This document shows, in pieces, positions 1 through 10,359 of a DNA stretch of 47,305 nucleotides. Source of the DNA: an uncultured Cytophagaceae bacterium (GTDB lineage Bacteria; Bacteroidota; Bacteroidia; Cytophagales; Spirosomataceae); NCBI GenBank assembly GCA_903933935.1, contig CAIZMB010000144.1, positions 1 to 47,305 on the forward strand, written 5' to 3'. Below the pieces are notes generated by a model. That model saw only the letters and a list, made by a program, of their open reading frames with translations, searched no databases and was not told the DNA's origin. A program made the position numbers and the translations under genes. How positions within the stretch are numbered: the first letter of the stretch is position 1; every line of letters starts with the position of its first letter.

Positions 1-259
1 AAAAAAAATAAAAATTTTTTGTTTTATTTTATGATGTCAAATTTACACGACTAAGCCTAGAGTTTATTGGACAAATCTTTCATTTTTGTGGACTGAAGTT
101 GCAAAAACATAGCCTAAGCTTAATTATGATGTTATTTAAATGGTTTTAATACATTTTTTGCATTTCTAAATTTTCCTATTTCTTGCCCTTAAACTTTAAA
201 TTCAAATTAATTTCCTTTTAATTTTCTAATTTTAGACTTTCATTTTAAGGCCGTTTATA

Positions 260-3200
260 GTGTCCATTCGAATCGTATACATGTTTCTTGGCTTGCTTAT
301 TTTTGACCCCTTTTTTTTGTGGGCTCAAAAGTCGACACGCTATGAAAGGTTGACCACCGCTTCTGGTTTATCTCAAAGTACCATCAATAAAATCATTCAG
401 GACAAAAAAGGCTTTTTGTGGTTTGCAACCGCTGATGGCTTGAATCGCTATGATGGGTATTCGTTTACGGTTTTCAGAAATGATCCAAGCAATAACAAGA
501 CTTTAAGTGGAAGTGATATCTCGACTGTTTGCGAAGACGATGAAGGTAATTTATGGGTAGGAACTCGAAATGCGGGATTAAATAAAATAAATTTAAAAAC
601 CGGTTCAGTGATTCGATTTCCGCGTGGGCCTTCAGGGGAAGATATTTCATCTGTTATTATTCCATCGATCGTTAATTTAGGAAATCATAAGATAGGTGTG
701 GCCGCTTTAGGTATGGGTTTTATCACAATAGATTCTAAAAAGAATGTATTGATTAAAGAAGAGTCAGATTTTGAAACGCCACTCATTAAAGATGCGGTTC
801 GGTTTTTCAGGCATTCAACGGGGTCGCTTTGGATTGGTACAAGAACTGGGTATTTGATTTCAGTTTTGGGCAATCGTTCTTATTTGCCGTTTAATTTTGG
901 TCAAAAGGGTCCGGCCAACGAATTTCGTATTCGGGCTTTATTTGAAGCAAAAAATGGGGATATATTAGTCGGCACAGAAGGCCGAGGATTATTTCGCTTT
1001 GATCATCAAAATCAAAAATTCACTTCCGTTTTTTATAATCGGTCTTCTCTTTCCTCTCGCCAAAATATCGTGACGAGCATAAGTAGGGATGGATCTAAAA
1101 ACATTTGGATTGGAACGGATAACGGCATTTATATTTGTGAAGGCGAGAATTTTTCAAAATTTCGCCAAGTGGTGTCTAATCCAGATCCTGAATTTGGCAT
1201 TAGCTCATATTCGGTGACCAGTTTATTTACTGACTCAAATTTAAATACTTGGATTGGGACTTGGGAAGCTGGTTTAAATATCGATTTTCACCAAAAATCT
1301 CGATTCTCTTTATTAAGATATAAACCCAATACGTTTTTAGGCTTATTGAGTAATAAAGTCACCGCACTTAGGGCAAATTCAAATCAAGGAGTGTGGATAG
1401 GCAGTAATGTAGGTTTATCCTATTTAAATTATAAATCTGGAATCGTTGAACATGTGGTCAACAATGCAGATATCAATCGCCTTAATTCACCTGATATTTT
1501 TGATGTTAACTTATTAGAAACAGACTCATTAGGTACTTTGTGGATTGGTGTTTGGGGGAAAGGCCTTTTCAATATGATGTCTAACCGAAAAATGATTTCA
1601 TATCCAGTCCCAAAAGGAATTGTTTCAAATGTTGCGACCATAAAATTTTCTAGTATCCTTAAGAAGGGGCAAAAGTTGTTGCTAGGGACTTCAGGAAATG
1701 GTTTAATGGCCTTTGATTTGATTTCTAAAAAATATGAAATTCCTTACACGGAATTAAATCGAAAATTGTTTGAAAATAAAACGATCTCCACGTTAATGAT
1801 GGAGGGAAATAATCGTTTATGGATTGGAACTACGGCGAGTGGATTATTCGTGTATGATTTGAAAACAAAAAAAGTGGCTCATTGGGAAAAGGGAATTTCC
1901 ACTTCTTCTTTGAGATATAACCATGTGACTTATATTCACCAAGACCGAAAAAATCGAATCTGGGTCCTGACTAATGGAGGTGGATTGAATTTATACCAAG
2001 GTCCTGGAAATACATTTAAGGTTTTTACGGTCGCTGATGGACTAGTTAGTAATACCTTGAGGGGAATGGTGGAAGATAAAAAAGGAAATTTATGGTTGAC
2101 GACCAATGGTGGGATCTCGAAAATGGATCCAAAGACTTTCAAATGCATCAATTTTGATGATGTGGATGGCCTACAAGGAAAAGAATTTTTAATTAATGCT
2201 TTCGATAAAAACGATCAAGATTGGTTGTTTTTTGGAGGTATTAATGGATTGAATTACATTAAGTCAGATAGTTTGCGTTCTCGTATGGATGTCCCAAACG
2301 TCTTTATAACCAATCTGAAAATCTTCAATAAACCTGTACAAGTGGGAGCGGAGAACTCTCCCTTAGATCAAGATATTTTATTTACCAAGCATTTAATTCT
2401 TCAGCCAGAGCAATCGGTATTTAGCTTTGACTTTGTGGCTTTAGAATATCAAAGACCTAAAAATAACCGATATGCCTATTATTTAGAGGGATTTGAAAAA
2501 GATTGGAATTATGTGGGTACTCAAAGATCCGCTTCTTATACGAATTTAAGTCCTGGGGAATATACCTTTAAAGTTAAGGCTTCAAATTCAGACGGTATTT
2601 GGGCCGAAAATCCATTTGAGTTAAAAATCACTGTTTTGCCCCCTTGGTATCGCACTTGGTGGGCCTTCCTCATCTATTTTGTTTCTGCTTCAGCCATTGT
2701 TTATGGATTTATTCGTGAAATAAAGATCCGAGAATCATTCAAGACAGATATACGTTTGAAAGAAATTGAAAAGGAACGTATTCAAGAGCTCGAGCAAGTA
2801 AAAACGCATTTTTTTACCAATATTTCTCATGAGCTTAGGACTCCATTAACCCTCATTATTAGCCCCATTGAACGTTATTTTCTTAAAAATAAGGGATTAA
2901 ACGAGGAACAAAATACTCGGATGTCTTCCATACATCAAAATGCTCAAAAGCTTTTGCGATTGATTAACCAACTGTTAGATCTATCCAAAATTGAGTCAGG
3001 AAAACAGCAGCCTTCTATCGCAAAACATGATTTAATCCTTCAATTATCTAGTATTATTTTGGGCTTTGAAAATTATGCGCAACAAAAGCAAATCAATTTG
3101 ATGTGGAAACCTCCACAAAATGATCTATTTGTTTATTATGATTCTGATATCATTGAAAAATGTGTGTCAAATCTTTTGTCTAACGCTTTTAAACATACGT

Positions 3201-4369
3201 CAGAAGAAGGGAAAATAGGCGTTTCCTTGACTCTTATTCATGATCTTCAAGCAGGAAAAAAGATAGTCAAATCCGTTCGAATCCAAGTGCTAGATACTGG
3301 TAAAGGAATCGCATCAGAACATCTAAATCATATTTTTGATCGTTTTTACCAAGTGCCTGAATCGATGAATAGAGCTGGAACGGGCGTCGGTTTGTCACTT
3401 TGCAAAGAATTGATTGAGTTGCATCTGGGTCAAATAGAGGTTAATAGCAAATTGGGTGAAGGAAGTGACTTTTCGATTAATTTTCCAGTTCAAGTTGACG
3501 CATTCGATCCTTCATGGATTCACCAACATGAAAATTTATTGGAAAAGATTGTTTCTAATAATCCCGTGATTCAAAAATTAGACTCAATAGAACATGAAAA
3601 ACAAATTTTATTGATTGTTGATGATCATACGGAACTAAGAAAATTTGTTGCCGATATATTTTCGAATCGTTTTCAAATTGTGGAGTCCGAAAGGGGAGAA
3701 GAAGCGTTGGAATTAGCACTAAAGTTTTTACCAGATGTGGTCATTACCGATTGGATGATGCCTGGCATGAGCGGAATAAATCTTTGTCGGGCACTTCGTA
3801 GTAATCCCAAAACAAATCATATTCCGATCATCATTTTAACTTCCAAAAGTTCTCAAGATAGTCAAATTGAAGGGATGCAGTCCGGAGCTGATGATTATGT
3901 GAGTAAGCCATTTAACGCGGATTTACTTGAGATTAGGGTTAATAAGTTATTGGAAGCAAAAGAAAGAGCTAGAAAAAATTGGCAGAAACAATTAGTTCAG
4001 AAAGAATTAACAGAAGGTAAATTACCGGAATTTCAAGATGAGTTTTTACAAAAGGCAACTGCCTTAATTTTAGAAAATATCGCTGATTCTAATTTTGATG
4101 TGGTAGATCTAGAAAATGGGCTGGACATGAGTAAAATGCAGCTATATCGGAAGTTAAAAAACCTTACTTCTTTGGCAGGGAATGAATTCATACGTTCCAT
4201 TAGGCTCCAACAAGCCTTAGTGTTTATGGAGACAACCCAATTTAATGTTTCAGAAATTGCCTATAAAGTTGGATTTAATGATCCAGCCTATTTTACACGC
4301 GTCTTTAAAAAACAATTTGGTCAATCACCTTCTTATTACATCAACCATGCTAAAGAGAACATTAGTTAA
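260..4369 (+). CDS. Hybrid two-component system sensor histidine kinase/response regulator (HTCS: periplasmic propeller repeats, Y_Y_Y, HisKA/HATPase, REC, AraC-type HTH)
   Basis: 1369-aa ORF; repeated 'LWIGT..GL' propeller motifs, HisKA 'HFFTNISHELRTPLTLI', REC 'LLIVDDHTELRKF...VVITDWMMPGMSG', C-terminal AraC HTH 'VSEIAYKVGFNDPAYFTRVFKKQFGQSPSYY'. GTG start at 260 or in-frame ATG at 281. Confidence 0.96.
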   Translation: MSIRIVYMFLGLLIFDPFFLWAQKSTRYERLTTASGLSQSTINKIIQDKKGFLWFATADGLNRYDGYSFTVFRNDPSNNKTLSGSDISTVCEDDEGNLWVGTRNAGLNKINLKTGSVIRFPRGPSGEDISSVIIPSIVNLGNHKIGVAALGMGFITIDSKKNVLIKEESDFETPLIKDAVRFFRHSTGSLWIGTRTGYLISVLGNRSYLPFNFGQKGPANEFRIRALFEAKNGDILVGTEGRGLFRFDHQNQKFTSVFYNRSSLSSRQNIVTSISRDGSKNIWIGTDNGIYICEGENFSKFRQVVSNPDPEFGISSYSVTSLFTDSNLNTWIGTWEAGLNIDFHQKSRFSLLRYKPNTFLGLLSNKVTALRANSNQGVWIGSNVGLSYLNYKSGIVEHVVNNADINRLNSPDIFDVNLLETDSLGTLWIGVWGKGLFNMMSNRKMISYPVPKGIVSNVATIKFSSILKKGQKLLLGTSGNGLMAFDLISKKYEIPYTELNRKLFENKTISTLMMEGNNRLWIGTTASGLFVYDLKTKKVAHWEKGISTSSLRYNHVTYIHQDRKNRIWVLTNGGGLNLYQGPGNTFKVFTVADGLVSNTLRGMVEDKKGNLWLTTNGGISKMDPKTFKCINFDDVDGLQGKEFLINAFDKNDQDWLFFGGINGLNYIKSDSLRSRMDVPNVFITNLKIFNKPVQVGAENSPLDQDILFTKHLILQPEQSVFSFDFVALEYQRPKNNRYAYYLEGFEKDWNYVGTQRSASYTNLSPGEYTFKVKASNSDGIWAENPFELKITVLPPWYRTWWAFLIYFVSASAIVYGFIREIKIRESFKTDIRLKEIEKERIQELEQVKTHFFTNISHELRTPLTLIISPIERYFLKNKGLNEEQNTRMSSIHQNAQKLLRLINQLLDLSKIESGKQQPSIAKHDLILQLSSIILGFENYAQQKQINLMWKPPQNDLFVYYDSDIIEKCVSNLLSNAFKHTSEEGKIGVSLTLIHDLQAGKKIVKSVRIQVLDTGKGIASEHLNHIFDRFYQVPESMNRAGTGVGLSLCKELIELHLGQIEVNSKLGEGSDFSINFPVQVDAFDPSWIHQHENLLEKIVSNNPVIQKLDSIEHEKQILLIVDDHTELRKFVADIFSNRFQIVESERGEEALELALKFLPDVVITDWMMPGMSGINLCRALRSNPKTNHIPIIILTSKSSQDSQIEGMQSGADDYVSKPFNADLLEIRVNKLLEAKERARKNWQKQLVQKELTEGKLPEFQDEFLQKATALILENIADSNFDVVDLENGLDMSKMQLYRKLKNLTSLAGNEFIRSIRLQQALVFMETTQFNVSEIAYKVGFNDPAYFTRVFKKQFGQSPSYYINHAKENIS

Positions 4370-5348
4370 ATTTTCAATTCTTGCCTGTATATCTATTTTG
4401 ATCTCATCTTGGGGATTTCTCTCTCATAAATCATTGCAGCAAGTTTCTATTTATACGTTGCCAGCAGAATTGGGTTTGTTTTTTTATGCAAACCAAGATT
4501 ATTTGGTGACCCACTCGATTCGACCTGATGTCCGTAGACGTGACGATAAGTCAGAGGACCCAAAACATTATTTAGACATGGATGCCGATGTTTTTGGACC
4601 TAACTATCGAACAAGTATTCCTCATGATTTTTCTGCAGCCGTTAAGAAATATACCTTAGATAGTTTGAAAAATGAAGGGATTGTGCCGTGGGAGGTAAAC
4701 CGAGTTTATAAACGATTGGTTTATTCATTCCAACATAATTTAAAAGATTCTGTGTTGTTTTATGCAGCTGATTTAGGCCATTATGTGGCTGATTCGCATG
4801 TTCCATTACATACTACGAAAAATCACGATGGACAATATACCAACCAAAAAGGAATTCATGTTTTGTGGGAAAGTTTAGTGCCTGAAGAATTTTTAAGAAA
4901 TTATCAATTTAATCAGGTACCTGAGGTCACCTACATAAAGAATCCTCAAGATTTTATCTTTCAAATTTTATTGGAATCACATGACATGCTTCCTGAAGTT
5001 TATAAAACTGAATTAGCCATTCGGGCCGAGATGGGAGAAGCAAAAGCATTCATGGAAGTAGAGCGAGGCGGGCGTAAATTACAGTATTACACCAAAGACT
5101 TTATAAAAGCATATGGCAATCGATTAGGTGCATCCATTGAAAAAAGAATGCTTTTAGCGTCTAATCGAGTGGCTAGTTTTTGGTATTCTGCTTATAAGGA
5201 TGCCGGATCGCCTGCTTGGGTGATGTCTGCTCCTGAAATTTCAGAGGCATTGAAACAGAAATATACCAAAGAGAAGGTGATATGGTCATCCAATAACCTA
5301 ATTAAGGAAAATTTATTGATCTCACTAAAAACAAAATCTGCAGAATAA
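4347..5348 (+). CDS. Zinc-dependent phospholipase C / S1-P1 nuclease-like secreted protein
   Basis: ORF 4245..5348; ATG at 4347 gives a signal peptide (MLKRTLVKFSILACISILISSWGF). His/Asp metal-ligand pattern 'YLVTHSIRPDVRRRDD...HYLDMD', 'LGHYVADSHVPLHTTKNHDGQ'. Overlaps the HTCS stop by 23 nt. Confidence 0.8.
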   Translation: MLKRTLVKFSILACISILISSWGFLSHKSLQQVSIYTLPAELGLFFYANQDYLVTHSIRPDVRRRDDKSEDPKHYLDMDADVFGPNYRTSIPHDFSAAVKKYTLDSLKNEGIVPWEVNRVYKRLVYSFQHNLKDSVLFYAADLGHYVADSHVPLHTTKNHDGQYTNQKGIHVLWESLVPEEFLRNYQFNQVPEVTYIKNPQDFIFQILLESHDMLPEVYKTELAIRAEMGEAKAFMEVERGGRKLQYYTKDFIKAYGNRLGASIEKRMLLASNRVASFWYSAYKDAGSPAWVMSAPEISEALKQKYTKEKVIWSSNNLIKENLLISLKTKSAE

Positions 5349-5864
5349 ATGCAAAAGATTTTACTCCTTTCAGATACTCATAGTTATTTAGATGCACGAC
5401 TTGAAGAGCATATCGAGTTTTGCGATCAAATTTGGCATGGAGGGGATTGGGGTTCTGTGGCGATTGCAGATACATTAATGAGTTTTGGGAAACCCGTTTA
5501 TGGCGTTTATGGGAACATAGATGATCGCACGATCCGGAATATGTTTCCTAAAATCACTCGGTTTATGTGCGAAGACGTAAAAGTTGCCATGACGCATATT
5601 GCCGGTGCACCTTCTTCCTACAAACCTGATGCATTAGAAACTTTTGCCATGGGAATTCCTCATATTTTTGTGTGTGGACATTCCCATATACTGCAGGTCA
5701 AAAGAGATTTGAAACGTAATAATATGCTGTTTTTAAATCCGGGGGCGGCGGGCCAACATGGATTTCATGATGATCAAACAGCATTAAGGTTTAAGATTGA
5801 CGGATCACGGATTTTTGATATGGAAGTAATCCAAATGCCTCGTTTGAAGATTCGGGTTAAATAA
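5349..5864 (+). CDS. Metallophosphoesterase, YfcE/MJ0936 family
   Basis: 'LLLSDTHSYLD', 'IWHGGDWGS', 'VYGNIDDRTIR', 'MTHIAG', 'FVCGHSHILQV', 'NPGAAGQHG' motifs. Confidence 0.92.
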   Translation: MQKILLLSDTHSYLDARLEEHIEFCDQIWHGGDWGSVAIADTLMSFGKPVYGVYGNIDDRTIRNMFPKITRFMCEDVKVAMTHIAGAPSSYKPDALETFAMGIPHIFVCGHSHILQVKRDLKRNNMLFLNPGAAGQHGFHDDQTALRFKIDGSRIFDMEVIQMPRLKIRVK

Positions 5865-6993
5865 ACGATTGGATATTTTCGAAAACACTTCCTTTTTGGA
5901 AGGATTTAAGAATCCAACCCCCACCGACTACATCATCCCCCTCATAAAATACAGCTGCTTGGCCTGGTGCGATTCCACTGACATCTTCATGGAATTCTAC
6001 TTTGATTTTCCCGTTTATTCCTTCAATAAATGCCGCAGTTCCTGCGTCTTTGTACCTAACTTTTGTTACCGTTTCTAAGCCTTCTACTGGGATTGAGTCA
6101 TATTTTTGAAGGTTCAATTGGCCCACATACATGCCCGTTCTATTCAAATCTTCTAACTTACCAATTACCACTTCATTCGTCTCTTTTTTAATTTCCGTAA
6201 CGAAGGCTGGATAACCAAAAGCCTTTCCTAAACCCTTTCTTTGGCCTACCGTATAAAATGGATAACCCTCGTGAGAACCAATGACTTTACCTTCTGTGTC
6301 AATAAAATTTCCTCCTTTCACTTGCTCTTCCAGTTCAGGAATTCTGCGCTTTAGAAAGCCCCGGTAATCATTGTCGGGAACAAAACAGATTTCATAGCTT
6401 TCTGATTTATTGACTAGGTCAACAAAGCCCCGCTCTGTGGCCATTTCACGAATTTTGGCTTTCGTTAAATGACCTAGAGGAAGAATGGTTCGGGCGAGTG
6501 AGGATTGGGAAACTCCCCAAAGCACATAGCTTTGGTCTTTTAATACGTCCACACCTTTTGATATGATAAATCGATTATTTTCTTCTCTAATTTGTGCGTA
6601 ATGTCCTGTCGCGATGAATTCGCATCCTAATTGGTCTGCGCGCTTCAACAATGCATCCCATTTGATATGTGTATTGCACATCACACATGGATTGGGTGTT
6701 CGACCTTCTACGTATTCATTGGTGAAATAGTCAATGACAGAATCACCAAATTCTTCACGGATATCTAATATATAATGGGGGAATCCTAATGATACGGCTA
6801 TATGTCGAGCATCATTGATTGAATCAAGTGAGCAGCAACCAGTTTCTTTTTTTGTACCACCAGAGCTCGCATAGTCCCATGTTTTCATGGTCATGCCGAT
6901 CACTTCATATCCTTGTTCATGTAATAAAACAGCTGCGACCGAGCTGTCAATACCGCCACTCATGGCGACTAATACGCGTCCTTTTGTTTCCAT
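5857..6993 (-). CDS. mnmA: tRNA 2-thiouridine(34) synthase MnmA
   Basis: 'VLVAMSGGIDSSVAAVLLHEQGYEVIGMTMKTW', 'PNPCVMCNTHIKW', 'KDQSYVLWGVSQ', 'ICFVPDNDYRGFL'. Tail-to-tail 8-nt overlap with the upstream phosphoesterase. Confidence 0.97.
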   Translation of the reverse strand: METKGRVLVAMSGGIDSSVAAVLLHEQGYEVIGMTMKTWDYASSGGTKKETGCCSLDSINDARHIAVSLGFPHYILDIREEFGDSVIDYFTNEYVEGRTPNPCVMCNTHIKWDALLKRADQLGCEFIATGHYAQIREENNRFIISKGVDVLKDQSYVLWGVSQSSLARTILPLGHLTKAKIREMATERGFVDLVNKSESYEICFVPDNDYRGFLKRRIPELEEQVKGGNFIDTEGKVIGSHEGYPFYTVGQRKGLGKAFGYPAFVTEIKKETNEVVIGKLEDLNRTGMYVGQLNLQKYDSIPVEGLETVTKVRYKDAGTAAFIEGINGKIKVEFHEDVSGIAPGQAAVFYEGDDVVGGGWILKSFQKGSVFENIQSFI

Positions 6994-7090
6994 ATTTGCT
7001 GCTCAGGTTCAAGGCCTGACGAAATTTTGTGCAATTTAAGATTAATTTGGCCAATTGGCGAACAATTTTGCTATTTAGAACCTTAAAGAT

Positions 7091-7098
7091 TAGTTTTG
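7091..7098 (+). promoter_or_regulatory. Bacteroidota -7 promoter element (TAnnTTTG) for the TrpF-like/PBP1A genes
   Basis: TAGTTTTG about 22 nt upstream of ATG 7120. Confidence 0.4.
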
Positions 7099-7119
7099 TT
7101 TTTATTTTTGGATTGATTT

Positions 7120-7710
7120 ATGCTAAAGACAAAGGTTAAGGTTTCTGCGATTGAGAATTTGTCGGATGCGCGGTATTGTGCAGGGATGGGTGTGGAATGG
7201 TTAGGATTTTCAATGACAGATGTTCCTGTGGATAAATTCAATGAAATTCGAAATTGGCTTTCAGGGATTCAGATCGTAGGCGAGGCTTTTAATTGCTCAG
7301 AAGATCAAATTATTGCGCTCTGCGAGGCATTTCAACCTGATGTTTTAGAGATTAGTTCATCGACTAACTTAGAGAAAATCAAGCAAATTACATTACCCAA
7401 AATCTTAAGAGTTAATCTTGATTCAGATAATTTACCAGCATTATTTGCGGCAGCTCGACCTTATGTGGATTATTTTTTGTTGGTAGGTGACTCTGAGGAT
7501 TCCTTACTCGGTTTTGAAAACCAAGTAGAAATATGGTCCGCTCAATATCCCATTATCTTAGGTTTAAGCATTCCTGATCAAGATTTAGAGGAATGGGTTG
7601 AGCAAAGTTCTATTCAAGGAATTGGATTAATAGCCGGCAAAGAGGAGCGGCCTGGCTACCGAGATTTTACGGATTTAATGACTATCTTGGAAAAACTAGA
7701 AACAGAATAA
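7120..7710 (+). CDS. TrpF (phosphoribosylanthranilate isomerase)-like TIM-barrel protein, probably non-canonical
   Basis: N-terminus 'KVKVSAIENLSDARYCAGMGVEWLGF' aligns with the TrpF 'KVKICGITN..DA..a...GAd.lGF' signature but lacks the Cys. Confidence 0.65.
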   Translation: MLKTKVKVSAIENLSDARYCAGMGVEWLGFSMTDVPVDKFNEIRNWLSGIQIVGEAFNCSEDQIIALCEAFQPDVLEISSSTNLEKIKQITLPKILRVNLDSDNLPALFAAARPYVDYFLLVGDSEDSLLGFENQVEIWSAQYPIILGLSIPDQDLEEWVEQSSIQGIGLIAGKEERPGYRDFTDLMTILEKLETE

Positions 7711-7736
7711 ATATGTGTTTACGCATTTAAAAATAT

Positions 7737-10358
7737 ATGTTAGAATCGATTAAAGGCTTTTGGATTACTTGTAAAATCAAAATTTCGCAAGGAATTATTT
7801 GGTTGCTAATGCTGTTGGATAAAGCACTTTTAAAGGTTTTAGGTGAGAAAAAATATACTTGGTTAATCGGTTATGGCAATCTGACTAGAGTTCTCATTGA
7901 AGCCTATTACCGTCGATTCAAAGCATTTTATGATGCGCATGTCGACAAACAATCCCCCTATTACAGACCGATTGTCAAGATTTGGAAAATTACTGCCAAG
8001 GCGGGTTTATTTGTTTTAATTTATTTGTTTGTCATACAAACCAATATTTTTTGGTTGACAGGTGAAATGCCATCGGTGGACGATTTGCAAAACCCTAAAC
8101 TTTCACAAGCATCTGAAATTTACTCTGCGGATGGTGTACTATTAGGCAAGTATTTTGCCGAAAATAGAACTCCTATTCGTGATTTTAATTTGCTGTCGCC
8201 TCATCTCGTAAAAGCCTTGGTCGCTACAGAAGATTCTCGGTTTTACGATCATACTGGGATTGACTTTCAAGCATGGGCCGGTGTGGTAGTTGGCATGGTT
8301 AAAGGAGGTGATCGGGGAGGTGGAAGCACTATTTCTCAGCAATTAGCTAAAAATCTCTTTAAAACTCGTACTAAGAAGGGGTTCTTCAAAACGGGTATTT
8401 TGGGATATATTCCAGGATTAAATAAGTTGATCTACAAATCCAAAGAATGGGTGACAGCCATTAATTTGGAACGTTTTTACACGAAGGATGAAATTATACT
8501 TTGGTATTTAAATACGGTTGATTATGGCAATAACGCGTATGGCATTAAAGTAGCCGCCAAGACGTATTTTAATACGAGCGCGGATAGTTTAAATGTACAA
8601 GAAGCGGCGATATTAATCGGCTTGCAAAAGGCGACAACCACTTATAATCCAACCCGTTACGATGGAAAGCCTTTGGCTGAAAACAAAGCTTGGAAGCGTA
8701 GAAATGTGGTTTTGTCTCAAATGGTGAAGGCGGGTTATTTGAAAAAAGCTGAATATGATTCATTAGCTAAGTTACCTATTGTTTTACATCCCAACGAAGA
8801 ATCTCCTTATGATGGGACGGGTAATTATTTTAAAGTAGCTGTGGCTCGATACATTAATGATTGGGCTAAGGAAAATGAAATGGAAGTTGATTTGTATCGG
8901 GATGGATTGAAAATTATGACGACCATCGACTCGCGTCTCCAATTACATGCCGAGGAAGCTGTTGAGGGTGGAATGCGTAACATTCAAAAATCTTTTGATA
9001 ATCATTGGACTGGTCAAAATCCTTGGGTCGATGAGCATGGAGTTGAGATTGTGGGTTTCATCGACACGGTTGCTAAGCGGACGGATTATTACAAAGCGTT
9101 GGCAAAAAGATTTCCTACAAGTCCAGATTCGGTTTGGCATTACATGAAAAATGTAAAACGTGACATGTGGGTTTATTCTAGAAATGCCTTGGGTGAGGAG
9201 AAAAGAAGTATGAGCTCGATTGATTCGATCAATTATTACAAGCGGTTTTTACAGTCGGGCATGATGACCTTAGATCCTTATACAGGCCATATTAAGGCTT
9301 GGGTGGGTGGTTTAGATTTTAAATATTTCAAATACGATCACGTTAAGCAGAGTAAACGTCAGCCTGGTTCTACGTTTAAACCTTTTGTTTATACGGCGGC
9401 CATAGACGGACCTAAAGATTTATCGCCTTGTTACATGGTGAAAGATGAACCCTTTGAAATTGAAGTAGAGGAGAAGGGTGAAAAGAAAATTTGGCGTCCA
9501 TCGAATGCCGACGGTACTTTTTCTTACATGATGATGCCGCTTCGCCGCGCATTAGCCAAAAGTATCAATTCAGTGGCTGCTCGATTAACGAATGAAGTGG
9601 GAGCAGATACGGTCATGTATTATGCGCAAAAGATGGGGATTAAAAGTCCTTTGAAACCTGTTGCTTCCATTGGTCTTGGTTCCTTTGATGTATCGCTTTA
9701 TGAGATGATTGGGGCATATTCAGCGTTTGTGAATGAGGGAATTCATGTGGAGCCTATGATTATTCAAGAAATTAAGGATCAAAATGGGAAGGTATTGCAA
9801 AACTTTGAACCTATTTCTTTTCGGGTAATCAAAAAGGAATCGGCTCAATTAGTTCGATCAATGCTGGAGGGTGTTATTCATGAGGGGGGAACTGCGAGTT
9901 CCTTACTTTGGTCTGATGGAGAGGTACTTTTGCCTACTGAAAATAGGTATGCGCATAATTTTGCGGGTAAAACGGGAACTACTTCCAATCATTCGGATGG
10001 TTGGTTTATCGGGATGACGTCCAATTTAATTTCGGGAGTATGGGTAGGTGGTGACGATCGATCGATACATTTCCGAACGAGCGCATTGGGGGAAGGGGCT
10101 AAAACGGCTTTGCCTATTTATAAACGGTTTATGATTCGAGTGGTGAAGGATCCGGCATTAGCGATGTACAAACCAATTCCATTCGATAAGCTAGATCGAC
10201 GGGTTGTTAAAAAGGATTTTGATTGCCAAGGCTCTTACAGCACTTTGCCTGATTCACTTCAAGTTTCGGATGCAGAATTGGATTCATTGAATGCATTAAT
10301 GGATGAACAGAATGTAGATGGAACGAAGCAAGATTCTATCCCCAAAGGACCACAATAG
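7737..10358 (+). CDS. Penicillin-binding protein 1A (bifunctional transglycosylase/transpeptidase)
   Basis: GT51 'ATEDSRFYDHTGIDFQAW...GGSTISQQLAKNLF', transpeptidase 'RQPGSTFKPFVYTAA', 'SINSVAARL', 'KTGTT'. Confidence 0.96.
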   Translation: MLESIKGFWITCKIKISQGIIWLLMLLDKALLKVLGEKKYTWLIGYGNLTRVLIEAYYRRFKAFYDAHVDKQSPYYRPIVKIWKITAKAGLFVLIYLFVIQTNIFWLTGEMPSVDDLQNPKLSQASEIYSADGVLLGKYFAENRTPIRDFNLLSPHLVKALVATEDSRFYDHTGIDFQAWAGVVVGMVKGGDRGGGSTISQQLAKNLFKTRTKKGFFKTGILGYIPGLNKLIYKSKEWVTAINLERFYTKDEIILWYLNTVDYGNNAYGIKVAAKTYFNTSADSLNVQEAAILIGLQKATTTYNPTRYDGKPLAENKAWKRRNVVLSQMVKAGYLKKAEYDSLAKLPIVLHPNEESPYDGTGNYFKVAVARYINDWAKENEMEVDLYRDGLKIMTTIDSRLQLHAEEAVEGGMRNIQKSFDNHWTGQNPWVDEHGVEIVGFIDTVAKRTDYYKALAKRFPTSPDSVWHYMKNVKRDMWVYSRNALGEEKRSMSSIDSINYYKRFLQSGMMTLDPYTGHIKAWVGGLDFKYFKYDHVKQSKRQPGSTFKPFVYTAAIDGPKDLSPCYMVKDEPFEIEVEEKGEKKIWRPSNADGTFSYMMMPLRRALAKSINSVAARLTNEVGADTVMYYAQKMGIKSPLKPVASIGLGSFDVSLYEMIGAYSAFVNEGIHVEPMIIQEIKDQNGKVLQNFEPISFRVIKKESAQLVRSMLEGVIHEGGTASSLLWSDGEVLLPTENRYAHNFAGKTGTTSNHSDGWFIGMTSNLISGVWVGGDDRSIHFRTSALGEGAKTALPIYKRFMIRVVKDPALAMYKPIPFDKLDRRVVKKDFDCQGSYSTLPDSLQVSDAELDSLNALMDEQNVDGTKQDSIPKGPQ

Positions 10359-10359
10359 A

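Noticed and set aside
1-259. Long A/T runs at the window start as a mobile-element boundary
   Set aside because: AT-rich upstream sequence without inverted repeats, direct repeats or a transposase; ordinary intergenic DNA is the simpler reading.
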